A DNA stretch of 64,000 nucleotides from NCBI GenBank assembly GCA_050744325.1, contig JBOGHK010000027.1:1-64000 (forward strand), in the 5' to 3' direction. Position 1 is the stretch's first letter, and each line of letters starts with the position of its first letter. Positions 1 to 8,838 of the stretch are shown here, piece after piece. Below the pieces are notes generated by a model, which had not been told where the DNA came from, did no database searches, and was given only the letters and a program-made list of their open reading frames with translations. The DNA is from DASXTK01 sp050744325. GTDB lineage: Bacteria > Actinomycetota > Acidimicrobiia > Acidimicrobiales > VFJN01. A program made the translations under genes and the position numbers.

Positions 1-638
1 GCCCCCGACGACGGGTCCCCGGCGCCGCCGTCGGGGGCAGGTTCGGGCCGGTGGGAGTGCTGAGGTCGGGGAAGCATGGCGAACGAGGCGGACCCGACGA
101 AGAACAGCGCCGCACATGCAGCGAACGGAGCCCGGGGATCGAGGGCATAGAGGGAGCCGGCCATGATCGGGCCGCTGACCATCGCCATCTGGAACACGAT
201 CGACCAGCGCGCCACCAGCCAAGGGAGATCCTCGCTCGACACGATGTCCGCAGGTAACGACCGCGAGGCGGGGGCGACGAATGCCCGAGCGATCCCGAGC
301 GCCAGCACCAGACCGAACAGCGGGCCGACGGCAGACGGCGAACGGGCCACGTACGCCAGGATCAGCAGCGTGGCCGCGGCTTCGCCCAGCGCCCCATAGG
401 ACGCCACCCGGCGTCGCTCGAACCGGTCGGCGACGGTTCCGGTCACCAGCACCAGGAGAGCCGCCGGCGCGAACTCGGCCAATCCGAGCAGGCCGAGGTC
501 GAGCTCGCGCCCACTGAGGTCGTAGACCTGCTTGCCCAGTGCGGTCAGAAGCGCCGCGGATGCCGCGGAGTTGGCGAAGAACCCCGCGAGCAGGGTGACC
601 GTCGAGCGGTCCCACCGCGCGGGCTCGCTGCCGGTCAT
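1..638 (-). CDS. MFS exporter, N-terminal part (cut by the window edge)
   Basis: The reading frame is open from an ATG at 638 to base 1, giving about 212 residues without a stop, so the C-terminal half lies outside the window. The translation begins MTGSEPARWDRSTVTLLAGF and contains about six hydrophobic segments. The loop VADRFERRR after the second or third segment is the usual MFS D-R-x-x-R/K-type loop. The protein should be a plasma-membrane secondary transporter of the drug or siderophore exporter type; the substrate cannot be read. Its ATG overlaps the stop of the upstream EamA gene (ATGA), so the two exporters are probably cotranscribed and translationally coupled. Confidence 0.8.
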   Translation of the reverse strand, partial: MTGSEPARWDRSTVTLLAGFFANSAASAALLTALGKQVYDLSGRELDLGLLGLAEFAPAALLVLVTGTVADRFERRRVASYGALGEAAATLLILAYVARSPSAVGPLFGLVLALGIARAFVAPASRSLPADIVSSEDLPWLVARWSIVFQMAMVSGPIMAGSLYALDPRAPFAACAALFFVGSASFAMLPRPQHSHRPEPAPDGGAGDPSSG

Positions 639-1594
639 GCGGCCGGCTCGGGGGCCGGCCTGGCGACCTGCACGAGGGTCACGCCGACCAGCACCACGGC
701 ACCACCTGCGAGTTGCGGCCAGGTGAGCACCTCCTGGAGCCACAGCCACGCGACCGCAGCGGCGATGACCGGCTCGATCATCGCGACAGCGCCGGTCGTG
801 GTCGCGTCGAGATGGCGGAGCGCCGCCATCTCGAGGGCATAGGGCAGCAGCGTGCCCAGGGCGACGACCCATGCCACCGCGACCCACACGGGCACGGACG
901 TTCCGTCGAGCGCGCCGAGCAGCGACGTGGACCTGCCGAGGATCGACGGGTCGAACGCCGTCCAGGGCTGGACGACGGCCCAGAACACGGTGGCGAAGCT
1001 GAACATCCAGAACGACAGGGTCACCGGGTCGCGGCGCTCGACCGTCTGCTTGCCCAGCAGGTAGAAGGTGGCGAGGCAGCCCGCAGCTCCGAAGCCGGCG
1101 GCGACGCCGACGAGATCGAGGCCGACGTCCTTCCACACCTGGGCGACCAGCGCGAGCCCCCCGAGCGAGAGGCCGAGGGCCAGCCACACCTGACGACGGA
1201 GGACCTCGCGGAGCACCACCCTCGAGTAGACCGCGATCATCAGTGGGCCGGTGAACTCGAGAAGCAGGGCAATGCCGACCGGCAGGCGGTCGATCGCCAC
1301 GAAGTAGAGCCATTGGATCAGCGCTGCACCTGCGAGGCCCAGCACGGCGAGCGCGGGCAGCTCACGCAGGGGAACCCGCAGGCGTGACGGACGGGTGAGC
1401 CCGAGCACCACCAGAAGGCCGAGTGCAGCGCCAGTGCAGCGGAGCGCAGCGAGCCGGGCAGGTTCGAGGCCAGCGGAGAGTGCCACCCTCGAGACGCTGG
1501 CGTTGAAGGCGAAGAACACCGCGCCCCCGAGCACCTGGAGGTATCCGATAGTCGGACGTGCTGGCGTGTCATGAGTCAACGAAGCTATGCTCAT
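635..1594 (-). CDS. EamA/DMT-family metabolite exporter
   Basis: A 319-residue membrane protein with about ten hydrophobic segments in two repeated halves, the usual length and layout of EamA (RhaT/YdcZ-type drug/metabolite) transporters. It probably exports a small metabolite or amino acid across the plasma membrane. The N-terminus SIASLTHDTP is short and hydrophilic before the first helix (residues about 16-35). The ATG at 1594 lies inside an inverted repeat shared with the divergent CGNR gene, so a repressor bound there would block both genes. Its stop overlaps the start of the following MFS gene. The family call is firm; the substrate is unknown. Confidence 0.88.
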   Translation of the reverse strand: MSIASLTHDTPARPTIGYLQVLGGAVFFAFNASVSRVALSAGLEPARLAALRCTGAALGLLVVLGLTRPSRLRVPLRELPALAVLGLAGAALIQWLYFVAIDRLPVGIALLLEFTGPLMIAVYSRVVLREVLRRQVWLALGLSLGGLALVAQVWKDVGLDLVGVAAGFGAAGCLATFYLLGKQTVERRDPVTLSFWMFSFATVFWAVVQPWTAFDPSILGRSTSLLGALDGTSVPVWVAVAWVVALGTLLPYALEMAALRHLDATTTGAVAMIEPVIAAAVAWLWLQEVLTWPQLAGGAVVLVGVTLVQVARPAPEPAA

Positions 1595-1599
1595 GACAC
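1566..1599. promoter_or_regulatory. Inverted repeat between divergent EamA and CGNR genes (candidate operator)
   Basis: GTGTCATGAG (1566-1575) and CTCATGACAC (1590-1599) are perfect 10-bp arms around a 14-nt spacer. A third TCATGACA lies at 1638-1645, next to an AT-rich stretch (1622-1636). The repeat covers both annotated start codons, so the CGNR protein may start further downstream (in-frame GTG at 1668). I infer a binding site for the CGNR regulator. Confidence 0.5.
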
Positions 1600-2192
1600 T
1601 ACGACGAGAGAACGTCAGGAGTCAATTGAATTTAGATCATGACAGCCGAGAAGTTCTGGACGAGGCAGTGGCCTTCGTCAACTCCGACGACCACCGCACC
1701 GGCCACGACTCGCTCGCGACCGTCGAGGCACTCACCCGCTTCCTCGACGAACGGACGATCAGCGGCACCCGTGCCGGTACCGAGACCGAGCTGCGTGCCG
1801 TCCGACGGATGCGCAGCCGCCTGCGGGCCATCTTCGACCAGGCCGCGCTGCGCGACAGGGACGCGGTGATCTCCGGGCTCAACGAGCTCATCGCCGAGGC
1901 CCGGGCGGTTCCCCAACTCGTCGAGCACGACGGCAATCCCCTGCACCTGCACTTCACGCCGTTCGACGCGCCGCTGCAGCACCGCTTGGTGGCCGACATG
2001 GCCATCGCCATGGCGATCGTGTTGCGCGACGGCGGGCTCGACCGGCTCCGGGTGTGCGAGTCGCCCGACTGCGGGCGGGTGTTCGTCGACCTGTCCCGCA
2101 ACCACTCCCGCCGCTACTGCGACACCCAGTGCGGCAACCGCCAGCACGTCGCCGCCTATCGCGAACGCCAGGCCTCCACGCCCGGCCCCTGA
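1587..2192 (+). CDS. CGNR zinc-finger / ABATE-domain regulator
   Basis: A 201-residue protein with an N-terminal ABATE-like ligand or stress-binding domain (residues about 25-140) and a C-terminal CGNR zinc finger. The finger shows CESPDCGRVFVD followed by RRYCDTQCGNRQHVAAYRER, so the four cysteines and the CGNR signature are all present. Proteins of this family are one-component DNA-binding regulators, common in Actinobacteria. It is divergent from the EamA exporter and probably controls it. Start is uncertain: ATG 1587, ATG 1593 and GTG 1668 are in frame, and the first two fall inside the inverted repeat. Confidence 0.85.
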   Translation: MLMTLRRENVRSQLNLDHDSREVLDEAVAFVNSDDHRTGHDSLATVEALTRFLDERTISGTRAGTETELRAVRRMRSRLRAIFDQAALRDRDAVISGLNELIAEARAVPQLVEHDGNPLHLHFTPFDAPLQHRLVADMAIAMAIVLRDGGLDRLRVCESPDCGRVFVDLSRNHSRRYCDTQCGNRQHVAAYRERQASTPGP

Positions 2193-2351
2193 CCGCCAGC
2201 GATCGGACGGGAACAGCGGATGGCCCGGACGCCAGCCCGCGGTGACCCGTCCCATCCGATGCGTGCGACGGCGTCTTCCCGGGTGACAAGGTCGCCCGGG
2301 GCGTCAACGACCGCGGCGACGTCGTCAGCGCCGACCAGGTGTCGAGATCGG

Positions 2352-2669
2352 TCACTCACAGCCCACGCCGTCGTTGTCGTGGTCCAGGCCGTAGGGGTCG
2401 CCACCTCGGATCTCGACCGGGCCGTCGACATAGGCCGGCCCGTCGCCGCTGCCGCCCGCGCAGTCGACGTCGGATGCCATCGGCACGCAGGCGGAATAGG
2501 AGGGGTGACAGCTGGGCTCGGGCGCCGGCGCTGGGGGCGGCGCCGGCGGCGGGGGAGGGGCGGCTGTCGTCGGTGGCGCGTCGACCGGTCCTTCGCCACC
2601 GGCCAGCCAGTCGTTTCCGTCCCCGGGCCGGCCGCCCCCTAGACCCAACAGGTCGGTGAGCGTCTGCAC
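2352..2669 (-). CDS. Excalibur calcium-binding domain protein
   Basis: The C-terminal ~40 residues form an excalibur domain: CVPMASDVDCAGGSGDGP, then DPYGLDHDNDGVGCE ending the protein. It has paired cysteines and the DxDxDG calcium-loop core seen in secreted actinobacterial and Bacillus nuclease-like proteins. A Pro/Ala-rich linker precedes it. I chose GTG 2669 (105 residues) because longer versions run deep into the divergent hydrolase gene. No convincing signal peptide is seen, so export is unproven. Function is unknown beyond probable Ca binding at the cell surface. Confidence 0.6.
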   Translation of the reverse strand: MQTLTDLLGLGGGRPGDGNDWLAGGEGPVDAPPTTAAPPPPPAPPPAPAPEPSCHPSYSACVPMASDVDCAGGSGDGPAYVDGPVEIRGGDPYGLDHDNDGVGCE

Positions 2670-2702
2670 TGGTCCCGTTCGCGGCCGGGCAGGATGGGAC
2701 CC

Positions 2703-3503
2703 GTGAGCACGATCACCCTTGGCAGCATCACGGTCGGCTACGACGACGAAGGCGACGGCGATCCGCTCGTGCTCGTGCACGGGCACCCGTTCAACCGATC
2801 GATGTGGCAGCCGCAGGTCGAGCACTTCGGCAGCTCAGGTTGGCGCGTCATCGTCCCGGACCTGCGCGGCTACGGAGAGACCACCGTCGTACCGGGCAAG
2901 ACGCCGCTGGCGACCTTCGCCCACGACGTCGTCGCCCTGCTCGACCACCTGCAGGTGGAACGCGTCGCCCTCGGTGGGCTCTCCATGGGAGGCCAGATCG
3001 TGATGGAGATCCACCGCCTGTTCCCGGAGCGGATCCGCGGGCTGGTGCTTGCAGACACCACGCCGCAGGCCGAAACCAACCATGGGCGGGAGCAGCGCTC
3101 CACCATGGCCGATCGACTGCTCCGCGAGGGCATGCGCCCCTACGCGACCGAGGTGCTCTCCAAGATGCTGGCGCCCTACAACATCGACGCGCAGCCGGCC
3201 ATCGCCGAGCACGTGCTGACCATGATGCTGGCCACATCGCCCGACGGCGCCGCAGCTGCCCTGCACGGCCGAGCCGAGCGTCCTGACTACGTCAGCATGC
3301 TGGAGGAGGTCGCCGTGCCGGCATTGGTCGTGGTGGGAGCCGACGATGAGTTCACCCCGATCAGCGAAGCCCGCCTCATGGCTGATCGCATCCCCCACGC
3401 CACGCTGGCCGTGATCGACGGGGCGGCCCACATGCCCAACCTCGAGCAACGCGTCGCGTTCGACGACGTGCTCCAGACGTTCCTGGACTCCCTCTCGAAC
3501 TGA
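2703..3503 (+). CDS. Alpha/beta-fold hydrolase
   Basis: About 267 residues with the full alpha/beta-hydrolase layout: HGHPFN oxyanion-hole motif near residue 28, nucleophile elbow GLSMGG (Ser about residue 94), an acidic residue in VVGADDEFTP and the catalytic His in GAAHMPNLEQ. It resembles the 3-oxoadipate enol-lactonase/esterase branch, but substrate cannot be assigned. GTG 2703 has AGGA eight bases upstream and is preferred over ATG 2694, which sits directly on the AGG. It appears to be a single-gene unit divergent from the excalibur gene. Confidence 0.85.
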   Translation: MSTITLGSITVGYDDEGDGDPLVLVHGHPFNRSMWQPQVEHFGSSGWRVIVPDLRGYGETTVVPGKTPLATFAHDVVALLDHLQVERVALGGLSMGGQIVMEIHRLFPERIRGLVLADTTPQAETNHGREQRSTMADRLLREGMRPYATEVLSKMLAPYNIDAQPAIAEHVLTMMLATSPDGAAAALHGRAERPDYVSMLEEVAVPALVVVGADDEFTPISEARLMADRIPHATLAVIDGAAHMPNLEQRVAFDDVLQTFLDSLSN

Positions 3504-3598
3504 CGACACCGACCTCCGCCACCCAGCAGATCTGATGGTACGCGGCTGGCCCGACACGGACCCTCACCCCTTGGAATAGGTCATCTAGGGTCGAGCAG

Positions 3599-5269
3599 GT
3601 GCGACTTGTAGACGACCTTGCCAACCGCTACGTCGACCAGTGGGCGCCGCTCAGCCCGTCCGGGGCGACCTATGTCGGGATCACCGACTACGACGACCAG
3701 CTCGACGACCTCTCGCCCGACGGCTACGCCGCTCGAGCCGAGCTGGGCCGCCGGGCGTTGGCCGAGCTCGCCGGCGTCGAGCCCGTCGACGAGCGCGAGC
3801 TCGTCGCCAAGGAGGCGATGCAGGAGCGGCTCGGCCTCGAGCTCGCCCGCTACGACACCGGCGAGACCACCAGCGAGGTCAACGTGATCGCCAGTGCGTT
3901 GCACGACATCCGCCAGGTGTTCGACCTGATGCCCACCGACGGCGAGGACGCCGTGGCCAACGTCGTCGCTCGGCTGCGCCAGTTCCCACGTGCGCTCGAG
4001 CAGCTGCGCACCACCTGGCTGCGGGCCGCAGCTGAGGGCCACGTCAGCTCGCGGGCCCAGATCGTCGAGGTCGCCAAGCAGTGCGATATCTGGACCAGTC
4101 CCGACGGCGACGACTTCTACCGGACCGTGGCCCGCACGCTCGAGGCCGACGGGGCGCTCCGCACCGAGCTCGACCAGGTGGCCGATGCCGCGACCGCGGC
4201 CACCATCGAGCTCGGCTCGTTCCTGCGCGACGAGCTCGCTCCGCTCGGCCGTGACAAGCAGGCAGCAGGGCGCGAGCGCTACCAGCTGGCGTCGCAATAC
4301 TTCCTGGGAGCGCGGATCGACCTCGACGAGACCTATGCGTGGGGGCTCGACGAGCTGCATCGCCTGGAGACCCAGATGCGGGCCGTCGCGGCCGACATCG
4401 TCGAGCCAGGGGCGAGCATCGCCGAGGCGGTGGAGGCGCTCGACGCCGTGCCGGGGCGGCGCATCGCCGGGAAGGAAGCGTTCCGGGACTGGATGCAGGG
4501 CCTCGCCGACCGGACGCTCGCCGAGCTCCACGGCACGCACTTCGACATCCCGGAGCCGGTCCGGCGGATGGAGTGCATGATCGCCCCGACCAGCGACGGG
4601 GGCATCTACTACACCGGGCCGAGCGAGGATTTCGAGCGCCCCGGGCGTATGTGGTGGGCCGTCCCGCAGGGCATCGACGAGTTCTCGACCTGGCGCGAGG
4701 TGACGACCGTCTACCACGAGGGGGTGCCGGGCCATCACCTCCAGGTCGGCCAGACGCAGTACCGGGCCGAGCTGCTCAACCGCTGGCAGCGGCTGCTGTG
4801 CTGGGTCTCCGGGCACGGCGAAGGCTGGGCGCTGTACTCCGAACGGCTGATGGACGACCTGGGCTACCTCGACGACCCCGGCGCCAAGCTCGGCATGCTC
4901 GACGCCCAGGCATTCCGGGCTGCCCGTGTGGTCGTGGACATCGGCATGCACCTCGAGATGGAGATCCCGCGGGACAACCCGCTCGGCTTCCATCCCGGCG
5001 AGCGGTGGACGCCCCAGCTGGGCTGGGAGTTCATGCGGGCCCACTGCCGAGTGCTCGACGAGAACCTGCGCTTCGAGCTGAACCGCTACCTCGGCTGGCC
5101 GGGCCAGGCCCCGTCCTACAAGGTCGGCGAGCGCATCTGGTTGCAGGCCCGGGACGACGCCGAGGCCCGCCAGGGCGCCGCGTTCGACCTCAAGGCGTTC
5201 CATCGCGCTGCCCTCGACCTGGGATCGCTCGGCTTGGATCCCCTCCAGGCAGCGCTGGCACGGCTCTGA
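3599..5269 (+). CDS. DUF885-family metallopeptidase-like protein
   Basis: A 556-residue protein starting at GTG 3599. The DUF885 signature HEGVPGHH is at residues 373-380, with a downstream glutamate-rich segment (GHGEGWALYSERLMDDLGY) that supplies the third ligand in this gluzincin-like family. The family is related to carboxypeptidase-type zinc metallopeptidases; activity on oligopeptides is plausible but not demonstrable here. There is no signal peptide, so it is probably cytoplasmic. The acylphosphatase gene begins 11 bases after its stop, suggesting cotranscription. Confidence 0.85.
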   Translation: MRLVDDLANRYVDQWAPLSPSGATYVGITDYDDQLDDLSPDGYAARAELGRRALAELAGVEPVDERELVAKEAMQERLGLELARYDTGETTSEVNVIASALHDIRQVFDLMPTDGEDAVANVVARLRQFPRALEQLRTTWLRAAAEGHVSSRAQIVEVAKQCDIWTSPDGDDFYRTVARTLEADGALRTELDQVADAATAATIELGSFLRDELAPLGRDKQAAGRERYQLASQYFLGARIDLDETYAWGLDELHRLETQMRAVAADIVEPGASIAEAVEALDAVPGRRIAGKEAFRDWMQGLADRTLAELHGTHFDIPEPVRRMECMIAPTSDGGIYYTGPSEDFERPGRMWWAVPQGIDEFSTWREVTTVYHEGVPGHHLQVGQTQYRAELLNRWQRLLCWVSGHGEGWALYSERLMDDLGYLDDPGAKLGMLDAQAFRAARVVVDIGMHLEMEIPRDNPLGFHPGERWTPQLGWEFMRAHCRVLDENLRFELNRYLGWPGQAPSYKVGERIWLQARDDAEARQGAAFDLKAFHRAALDLGSLGLDPLQAALARL

Positions 5270-5280
5270 CCCGGGGCCTC

Positions 5281-5559
5281 GTGGTCGTGGCCGTCGTTCG
5301 TTACCGGGTCACGGTCTCGGGCCGTGTCCAGGGCGTCTGGTACCGCGAGTCCTGCCGACGCGAGGCGCGGGCAGCCGAAGTCGCCGGCTGGGTCCGCAAC
5401 AACCCCGACGGCACCGTCGAAGCGGTGCTCGAAGGCGACACGGCGGCGGTGGAGCGGGTGGTGCGCTGGATGCGGGACGGCCCGCGCCACGCCGTCGTCA
5501 CCGGGGTCGAGGTCCGCGCCGAGGCGCCGGAGGGCGAGCAGACCTTTGCCGTTCGATGA
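5281..5559 (+). CDS. acyP: Acylphosphatase
   Basis: A 92-residue protein of normal acylphosphatase length, starting at GTG 5281 (GTG 5287 also possible). The two signatures are GRVQGVWYRESC with catalytic Arg22 and GWVRNNPDGTVEAV with catalytic Asn40, matching the Arg23/Asn41 pair of the family. It hydrolyses acyl-phosphates such as acetyl- or carbamoyl-phosphate in the cytoplasm. It follows the DUF885 gene closely and precedes the lipoprotein gene on the same strand. Confidence 0.9.
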   Translation: MVVAVVRYRVTVSGRVQGVWYRESCRREARAAEVAGWVRNNPDGTVEAVLEGDTAAVERVVRWMRDGPRHAVVTGVEVRAEAPEGEQTFAVR

Positions 5560-5631
5560 CCGGGAACCGGAGCACATGCAGCGGTCGTCAGAGAGGCCGT
5601 GAAGAGACGTTTTCAGCACCAGGGGGTAGTC

Positions 5632-7752
5632 ATGCGTCCCATCCGGATCGCTGCCGCGGCCGCGGCATTCGCCGTGGTGGCCGTCGGATGTTCGGGCGAT
5701 GACGACGACGGTGGACCTGGGTTCGCCGCACCCAACCTGCAGTTGGTCAGCAGCCTCGAACGCTTCGACTCGTGCGACGAGGTCGAAACCTGGGCCCGCG
5801 ACGAGCTGGCGCCCCGGGTCAGCGCCTACGGGCTCGGTGAGTACGGCTACCCCGTGACCATGGAAGGTGACGTCGTCACCTCCGACGACGCCACCAGCGC
5901 CGGGGCGGCCGAGATGGCGCCCGGTGAGGCTGGGCGAGCCGACTCGCTGGACACCGACGCCCCGCAGGCGCCCGCAGCAGCCGAGGATGCGGACGGGTCG
6001 TTCTCCGAGACGAACGTGCAGGTCGAGGGCGTCGACGAGCCCGACATCGTCAAGACCGACGGCGATCGGATCCTGGTCCTGTCCGAGGGCGGCCAGCTGC
6101 ACCTGGCGTCGGCCGAGCGGGGACAGGTCGTCGACTCGGTCCAGCTGCCGGAGGGGGTGTACAGCGGCGAGATGCTGCTGTCCGGCGACCGGGCGCTCGT
6201 GTTCGCGAACACGTCGTTCGCGATCCCGCTGGCCGACGACGTCCGGCCGGACATCGCGCCGCCGCAGCTGCAGGGCACCCGGGTGGTTCAGGTCGACATC
6301 GCCGGCGACGAGCTCACCGTGTCCGAGACCTTCGAGGTCGACGGCAACTACGTGTCGGCCCGCATGACCGACGATGTGGTGCGCTTGGTGCTCCACGCCG
6401 ACCCGCAGCAGCGGTTGCCGTTCGTCACGCCGGCGAACCCGACCCCTGAAGCCGAGGATCAAGCCCGGCGACTGAATCAGGATGTCGTCGAGCAGGCCGC
6501 CGCGGAGGACCTCATGCCTCGCTGGCGCGAGACCGGCACCGACGGCGAGGTCCTCGAGGAGGGCACGCTGGTGGACTGCGAGAACGCTCACGCCCCGCAG
6601 ACCTTCGCGGGCTTCGGCATGGTCAGCGTGGTCAGCATCGACGTGTCCGAGGGCCTGGGCAGTGGCTTGGCCTCGCTGAACAGCGCAGGCGTCATGGCCG
6701 GAGGCCAGACGGTCTACGCCTCGGCGGAGCGGCTCTACGTCGCGGCCCCCGAGTGGGTCGACTGGGCGACTCTGCCCGAGGACGAGGCACGCGTCGCCTC
6801 CGAGGACTACGGCACCGACGTCCACCGCTTCGACATCTCCGACCCGGAGCAGGCGGTCTACGAGATGTCGGGCCACGTCGACGGCATGCTGCTCAACCAG
6901 TTCGCCATGGACGAGCACGACGGCAACCTTCGGGTGGCCACGACGACGGGCTCGCCGTGGGGTGGGAGCACCGAGGAGTCCGAGAGCCAGGTCGTGGTGC
7001 TCGAGCCAGGCGATGGTGCGTTGACGCAGGTCGGCGCAGTCACCGGGTTGGGTCGCGGCGAGACGATCCACTCCGTCCGGTTCCTCGGCGACGTCGGCTA
7101 CGTGGTCACCTTCGAGCAGACCGATCCGTTGTTCACCCTCGACCTGGCCGACCCGGCGAACCCGCAGCTCGTCGGCGAGCTGGAGATGCTCGGCTACTCG
7201 GCTTACCTGCACCCCATCGGTGACGGGCGGCTGATCGGCGTCGGCCAGGACGCCACCGAGGAGGGTGCTCAGGTCGGGACGCAGGTCTCGCTGTTCGACG
7301 TGAGTGACCCCGCCGCTCCGGCCCGGGTCGCTCAGGCGGTGCTGCCCAATACCAGCTCCGGTGCCGAGTGGGACCATCGGGCCTTCCTGTGGTGGGCCGA
7401 CACGAACCTGGCGGCGATCCCGATCAGCTCGTACCAGGACGGTGCATCCTTCGAGGGGCTGGTCGGCTATGGCGTCGACGTGGACGGCGAGGCGATCACC
7501 GAGCTGGGCCGGGTCTCGCACCCGAGCCAGCCTGGGGACGGGCTGGAGCCTTTGCCGATCGAGCCTGGGTCCGGTGGCAGCTCGCCCGCTCAGCCTCCCG
7601 GCGACCGCGAGTTCGCCCCCGAGCTCGCGTTCCCGACACCGATCCTGCGCTCGCTGGTGATCGGCGATCGGATCTGGACGGTGTCGGGCACCGGTGTGGC
7701 GTCGAGCGACCTGGCGACGCTCGGCGATACGACGTTCATCCCGTTCGCCTGA
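5632..7752 (+). CDS. Secreted beta-propeller lipoprotein
   Basis: A 706-residue protein starting at ATG 5632, preceded by a G-rich ribosome-binding site (AGGGGG). The signal MRPIRIAAAAAAFAVVAVGC ends in a lipobox (AVGC), so it is predicted to be membrane-anchored outside the cell. The acidic linker after the Cys is followed by a C-terminal beta-propeller domain (Pfam beta_propel type) with repeated blades, for example VEGVDEPDIVKTDGDRI and LYVAAPEWVDW. The family is widespread in Actinobacteria and Archaea and has no assigned reaction. A 14-bp hairpin follows the stop. Confidence 0.82.
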   Translation: MRPIRIAAAAAAFAVVAVGCSGDDDDGGPGFAAPNLQLVSSLERFDSCDEVETWARDELAPRVSAYGLGEYGYPVTMEGDVVTSDDATSAGAAEMAPGEAGRADSLDTDAPQAPAAAEDADGSFSETNVQVEGVDEPDIVKTDGDRILVLSEGGQLHLASAERGQVVDSVQLPEGVYSGEMLLSGDRALVFANTSFAIPLADDVRPDIAPPQLQGTRVVQVDIAGDELTVSETFEVDGNYVSARMTDDVVRLVLHADPQQRLPFVTPANPTPEAEDQARRLNQDVVEQAAAEDLMPRWRETGTDGEVLEEGTLVDCENAHAPQTFAGFGMVSVVSIDVSEGLGSGLASLNSAGVMAGGQTVYASAERLYVAAPEWVDWATLPEDEARVASEDYGTDVHRFDISDPEQAVYEMSGHVDGMLLNQFAMDEHDGNLRVATTTGSPWGGSTEESESQVVVLEPGDGALTQVGAVTGLGRGETIHSVRFLGDVGYVVTFEQTDPLFTLDLADPANPQLVGELEMLGYSAYLHPIGDGRLIGVGQDATEEGAQVGTQVSLFDVSDPAAPARVAQAVLPNTSSGAEWDHRAFLWWADTNLAAIPISSYQDGASFEGLVGYGVDVDGEAITELGRVSHPSQPGDGLEPLPIEPGSGGSSPAQPPGDREFAPELAFPTPILRSLVIGDRIWTVSGTGVASSDLATLGDTTFIPFA

Positions 7753-7761
7753 TGACCGTGT

Positions 7762-7802
7762 CGATCAGCGGGCCCTGTGGCGGATGCGGGGCCCGCTGAT
7801 CG
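7762..7802 (+). terminator. Hairpin terminator after the beta-propeller gene
   Basis: Perfect 14-bp arms CGATCAGCGGGCCC (7762-7775) and GGGCCCGCTGATCG (7789-7802) enclose a 13-nt loop ten bases after the stop. There is no U-tract, as is common for actinobacterial terminators. Confidence 0.7.
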
Positions 7803-7866
7803 AACCTCTGCCCACGGGCGTAGCCTGGGCCCAAGGGCGGCGGCGAGACGGGTGAGAGGGGCGTAG

Positions 7867-8259
7867 ATGGCGAGCTGGCGAGATTTCAGGGCGTTCGTGA
7901 AGAGCACCTATGACGTGGCTCAGGAGCAGCCGGGGATGATCCAGCTGTTGTTCGACCTGGAGGATGGTCGCTCGCAGGCGGTGTTCCTCTGGCGGCGCCA
8001 GCTGATGAAGGGCTCCGAAGAGTGGCTCGTCATCGAGTCGCCGTTCGCCGAGGTCGGCCGGGTCGACCTGGACAAGGCTCTCCATGAGGCCGGCGATCTC
8101 GTGTGCGGCGGAGTGGTGATCGTCGGCAAGCTCGTGATCTATCGCCATGCGGTGCCGCTCGCCAACCTGGACACCAACGAGTTCAGGCGACCGCTGCAGC
8201 TGGTGACGCTGGCGGCCGACCGCCTCGAGAGCAGGCTCGCCGGCGGCGACAGCTACTAG
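7867..8259 (+). CDS. Conserved-looking small protein, function unknown
   Basis: A 130-residue soluble acidic protein (MASWRDFRAFVKSTYDVAQ...) with a G-rich ribosome-binding site just before ATG 7867. Alternating short strands and helices (MIQLLFDLEDGRSQAVFLW, EWLVIESPF, GGVVIVGKLVIYRHAVPL) resemble the YbjN/type-III-chaperone-like fold in outline, but no diagnostic motif is seen. It is bounded by the hairpin upstream and the convergent ASCH gene downstream, so it stands alone. Codon use is like its neighbours, which supports a real gene. Confidence 0.7.
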   Translation: MASWRDFRAFVKSTYDVAQEQPGMIQLLFDLEDGRSQAVFLWRRQLMKGSEEWLVIESPFAEVGRVDLDKALHEAGDLVCGGVVIVGKLVIYRHAVPLANLDTNEFRRPLQLVTLAADRLESRLAGGDSY

Positions 8260-8298
8260 GGCGTGTACTAGGACACTGCCGTGCACTGATAGGCCCGG

Positions 8299-8739
8299 TC
8301 ATCGTTCGCCGACCGCTTCGAGCAGCACTGGGGCCACGGCGGGAGCGGTGCCGAAGATGCCGAGCCGGCCGACCATCGGGATCGGGGAGATGGGGAAGGC
8401 TCGGCCGAGCACCCAGTTGAAGCCGTCGGGGCTGGCCCAGGGACTGGGATGGTGCTCGACGATGTCGACCAGCTCGACCGCGCCGACCAGTGCCCCGAGC
8501 GGCAGGTCCGGCGGAACGTCGAGGCCCATGCGTTCGCACGAGCGATAGCCCGCCGGGTCGGCCCGGCGGCCGGCGTGGATGGCGACCAAGCCTCGCTGGG
8601 TGGTTCGCCACGTGCGGTTCTCGACGTCCTTGTGACCGTTGACCAGCGCCCAGGCCCACGGCTGCCGTACCGACAGGACGGCCGGCTGGCCTTGCACCAG
8701 GGCCCAAGGGCTGGCGGGCGGGATGTCCGTTGCTGTCAT
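8299..8739 (-). CDS. ASCH-domain protein
   Basis: A 146-residue protein from ATG 8739 (ATG 8757 and 8838 are in frame upstream). It contains the ASCH/PUA-like signature: LSVRQPWAWALVNGHKDVEN near residues 22-41, then RTWRT and GLVAIHAGR. The ASCH fold binds RNA or modified nucleosides; some members are amidohydrolases acting on N4-acetylcytidine. A good sigma-70-like promoter lies just upstream, in a stretch whose GC content is far lower than its neighbours. It is convergent with the 130-residue unknown gene. Confidence 0.78.
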   Translation of the reverse strand: MTATDIPPASPWALVQGQPAVLSVRQPWAWALVNGHKDVENRTWRTTQRGLVAIHAGRRADPAGYRSCERMGLDVPPDLPLGALVGAVELVDIVEHHPSPWASPDGFNWVLGRAFPISPIPMVGRLGIFGTAPAVAPVLLEAVGER

Positions 8740-8776
8740 CAAGCTACACCGTTTCATCCAGGGGGGATGGTGGTGC

Positions 8777-8805
8777 AATGTAATCTCTAGATCCAAACAG
8801 TGCAA
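8777..8805 (-). promoter_or_regulatory. Sigma-70-type promoter of the ASCH gene
   Basis: On the minus strand TTGCAC (8805-8800) and TACATT (8782-8777) are separated by exactly 17 bases, about 40 bases before ATG 8739. The surrounding 8740-8838 stretch is unusually AT-rich for this window. GTGCAAT occurs twice here (8774-8780 and 8800-8806 region). Confidence 0.6.
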
Positions 8806-8838
8806 TCCGATATATGTCGTGTCTGTCTGTGTCAGCAA

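Noticed and set aside
3581..5203. 540-codon open frame on the minus strand
   Set aside because: It is entirely antisense to the DUF885 gene, which has its motif intact; the translation is low-complexity and matches no family.
5116..7521. 801-codon open frame on the minus strand
   Set aside because: It is antisense to acylphosphatase and the beta-propeller lipoprotein, both with clear motifs; a GC-rich shadow frame.
8800..8838. Possible ModE-type site (GATATATGTCG)
   Set aside because: Only one half resembles the ModE consensus, and it lies downstream of modC rather than before modA.
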